This document shows, in pieces, positions 4,855-5,392 of a stretch of DNA of 5,392 nt. The stretch's first letter is position 1; each line of letters opens with the position of its first letter. The notes under the pieces were generated by a model that saw only the letters and a program-made list of their open reading frames with translations, was not told where the DNA came from and ran no database searches. This stretch comes from an uncultured Collinsella sp. (GTDB taxonomy: Bacteria > Actinomycetota > Coriobacteriia > Coriobacteriales > Coriobacteriaceae), in the NCBI GenBank assembly GCA_958436995.1, contig CAUBMI010000095.1:1-5392 (forward strand). The letters run 5' to 3'. Made by a program: the position numbers and the translations under genes.

Positions 4855-4888
4855 AAGGGTCGATGGGCAGCTGTGCCCATCGACCCTT
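4855..4888. repeat. Perfect 15-bp inverted repeat with GCTG loop
   Basis: AAGGGTCGATGGGCA (4855-4869) and TGCCCATCGACCCTT (4874-4888) are perfectly complementary around four bases. GGC/GCC can add pairs outside after a bulge. There is no T-tract on either side, so it is not an ordinary intrinsic terminator. A strong cruciform or snap-back structure here could serve replication or transfer. Confidence 0.85.
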
Positions 4889-4945
4889 GCCCCAGTCTGC
4901 TTTCGCGCTCGCCCGCCGCGTCAATTCCGCACTCGGTGAACGAGT

Positions 4946-4979
4946 CGGCTCAGATCCGCTTCGCGGAGCACGCCGCCCC
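4946..4979. other. Bipartite GC-rich hairpin, copy 2
   Basis: CGGCTCAGATCCGC (4946-4959) is identical to 2707-2720, and GCGGAGCACGCCGCCCC (4963-4979) matches 2727-2743 with one difference. It folds with inner stem TCCGC/GCGGA, outer stem CGGC/GCCG and the same TCAGA versus xCAC internal loop; the end loop is TTC. A further outer stem CGGTGA/TCACCG (4934-4939 and 4984-4989) encloses it. Confidence 0.75.
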
Positions 4980-4989
4980 GTGGTCACCG

Positions 4990-5096
4990 ATTGCTGCATT
5001 GACCCGCCTACCCGCACGTGTGGAGCGGGAAGTCGCCGTCCTAGAAAACATCCAGCGTGTAGCTCGCCATCGTATCGGTGTTTCCCTTCCCAATTC
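4990..5096. other. Non-coding stretch without recognised elements
   Basis: This stretch lies between hairpin copy 2 and the end of the 108-residue gene. I see no gene, strong inverted repeat or terminator in it. It completes the roughly 565-bp gap that begins above the relaxase start. Confidence 0.5.
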
Positions 5097-5392
5097 CTAG
5101 TCGAAAACGCGTTCCGGGCTGATATCCCGGATTATCTGTAGGTAGTCTTCGCCCTCCGGTTCATTCATGTCCTCATAGGTACGCCAAGACTTAATGTTCT
5201 GCATGACCCAAGGCTGTTTAGAAAGGGCGACGCAAACAGGGCACTGCGCTCCGAACTGCACCTCGCGGTTCTTTGCCTGCCAAGTGCCAAGGCCTATGCG
5301 GACGTTACCCATTTGCTCCGCGTATTCTCCCACGCAGTCGTAGAGGTCATCTACGTTGTAGCCATTCCTTTTTGCCTTCTCCTCATCGAACT
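5097..5392 (-). CDS. Hypothetical protein downstream of rep, C-terminal part (continues at 66-1)
   Basis: This is the remainder of the 108-residue protein that starts at base 66. Bases 5358-5392 duplicate 1-35, so the non-redundant part is 5357-5097. A GTG at 5333 could be mistaken for the start, but the frame is open across the junction to a better placed ATG. Visible features are a CPVC pair (residues about 62-65), which alone is not a complete zinc site, several tryptophans, and an acidic C-terminus ending in ISPERVFD. No signal peptide or membrane segment is apparent. The product is probably cytoplasmic and its function is unknown. No intrinsic terminator with a T-tract follows the stop, so transcription may run into the hairpin-rich region below 5097. 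Confidence 0.8.
   Translation of the reverse strand, partial: FDEEKAKRNGYNVDDLYDCVGEYAEQMGNVRIGLGTWQAKNREVQFGAQCPVCVALSKQPWVMQNIKSWRTYEDMNEPEGEDYLQIIRDISPERVFD
5358..5392. repeat. Terminal redundancy, right copy (circular closure)
   Basis: Exact copy of bases 1-35. Removing one copy gives a circle of 5357 bp and restores the 108-codon gene that follows rep. Confidence 0.93.

Noticed and set aside
4672..5141. Overlapping frames on both strands in the hairpin-rich gap
   Set aside because: Low-complexity Ala/Arg/Pro translations, no ribosome binding sites, and the DNA is explained by inverted repeats.
1..5392. Terminal direct repeat of a linear element or phage
   Set aside because: The repeat lies inside one open reading frame that becomes whole only on circular joining, and no phage genes are present.
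1..5392. tRNA, rRNA or insertion sequence
   Set aside because: No cloverleaf, ribosomal sequence or transposase frame was recognised on either strand.

Overview
The window reads as one complete small circular plasmid opened at an arbitrary point. Bases 1-35 are repeated exactly at 5358-5392, so the molecule is probably 5357 bp, and one gene runs across the junction. The sequence is GC-rich with a few sharply AT-rich regulatory islands. It uses GTG and TTG starts alongside GGAGG-type ribosome binding sites. Together with the flavour of the relaxase, the primase-like Rep and the small toxin-antitoxin pair, this suggests a high-GC Gram-positive host. Gut actinobacteria of the Coriobacteriia type are my best guess, but the sequence alone does not prove it.

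Five of the functional blocks lie on the minus strand. In transcription order from 2387 downwards they are as follows. (1) A two-gene BrnT/BrnA-like toxin-antitoxin operon (2387-1846) ends in a clear intrinsic terminator (1834-1800). (2) A leader of about 300 bp carries a tandemly repeated AT-rich module, two copies of which contain an identical 52-bp stretch, plus terminator-like hairpins. (3) A replication initiator combines an archaeo-eukaryotic-primase (AEP) type catalytic domain with a C-terminal helix-turn-helix. One base after its stop comes a 108-residue protein of unknown function that crosses the junction (66 to 1, then 5357 to 5097). (4) A non-coding, hairpin-dense region of about 565 bp (4532-5096) probably holds oriT and perhaps a replication origin. 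(5) A MOBV/Mob_Pre relaxase (4531-3284) is followed by a ribbon-helix-helix/coiled-coil protein (3181-2768).

The only credible plus-strand gene is a 66-residue acidic protein (2486-2686). It is divergent from the toxin-antitoxin operon, and the two share a promoter-operator region built of interlaced inverted repeats.

The modules fit together as replication (Rep and its leader), mobilisation (relaxase and oriT, with transfer functions supplied by a helper element) and stability (toxin-antitoxin). A ribbon-helix-helix regulator is associated with a striking set of seven exact 9-bp iterons. These are split between its own 5' region and the inside of its own coding sequence, where they are read in all three codon phases. 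That array, the covarying hairpins before the relaxase, and a bipartite hairpin present twice on the plasmid are the least conventional parts of the window.
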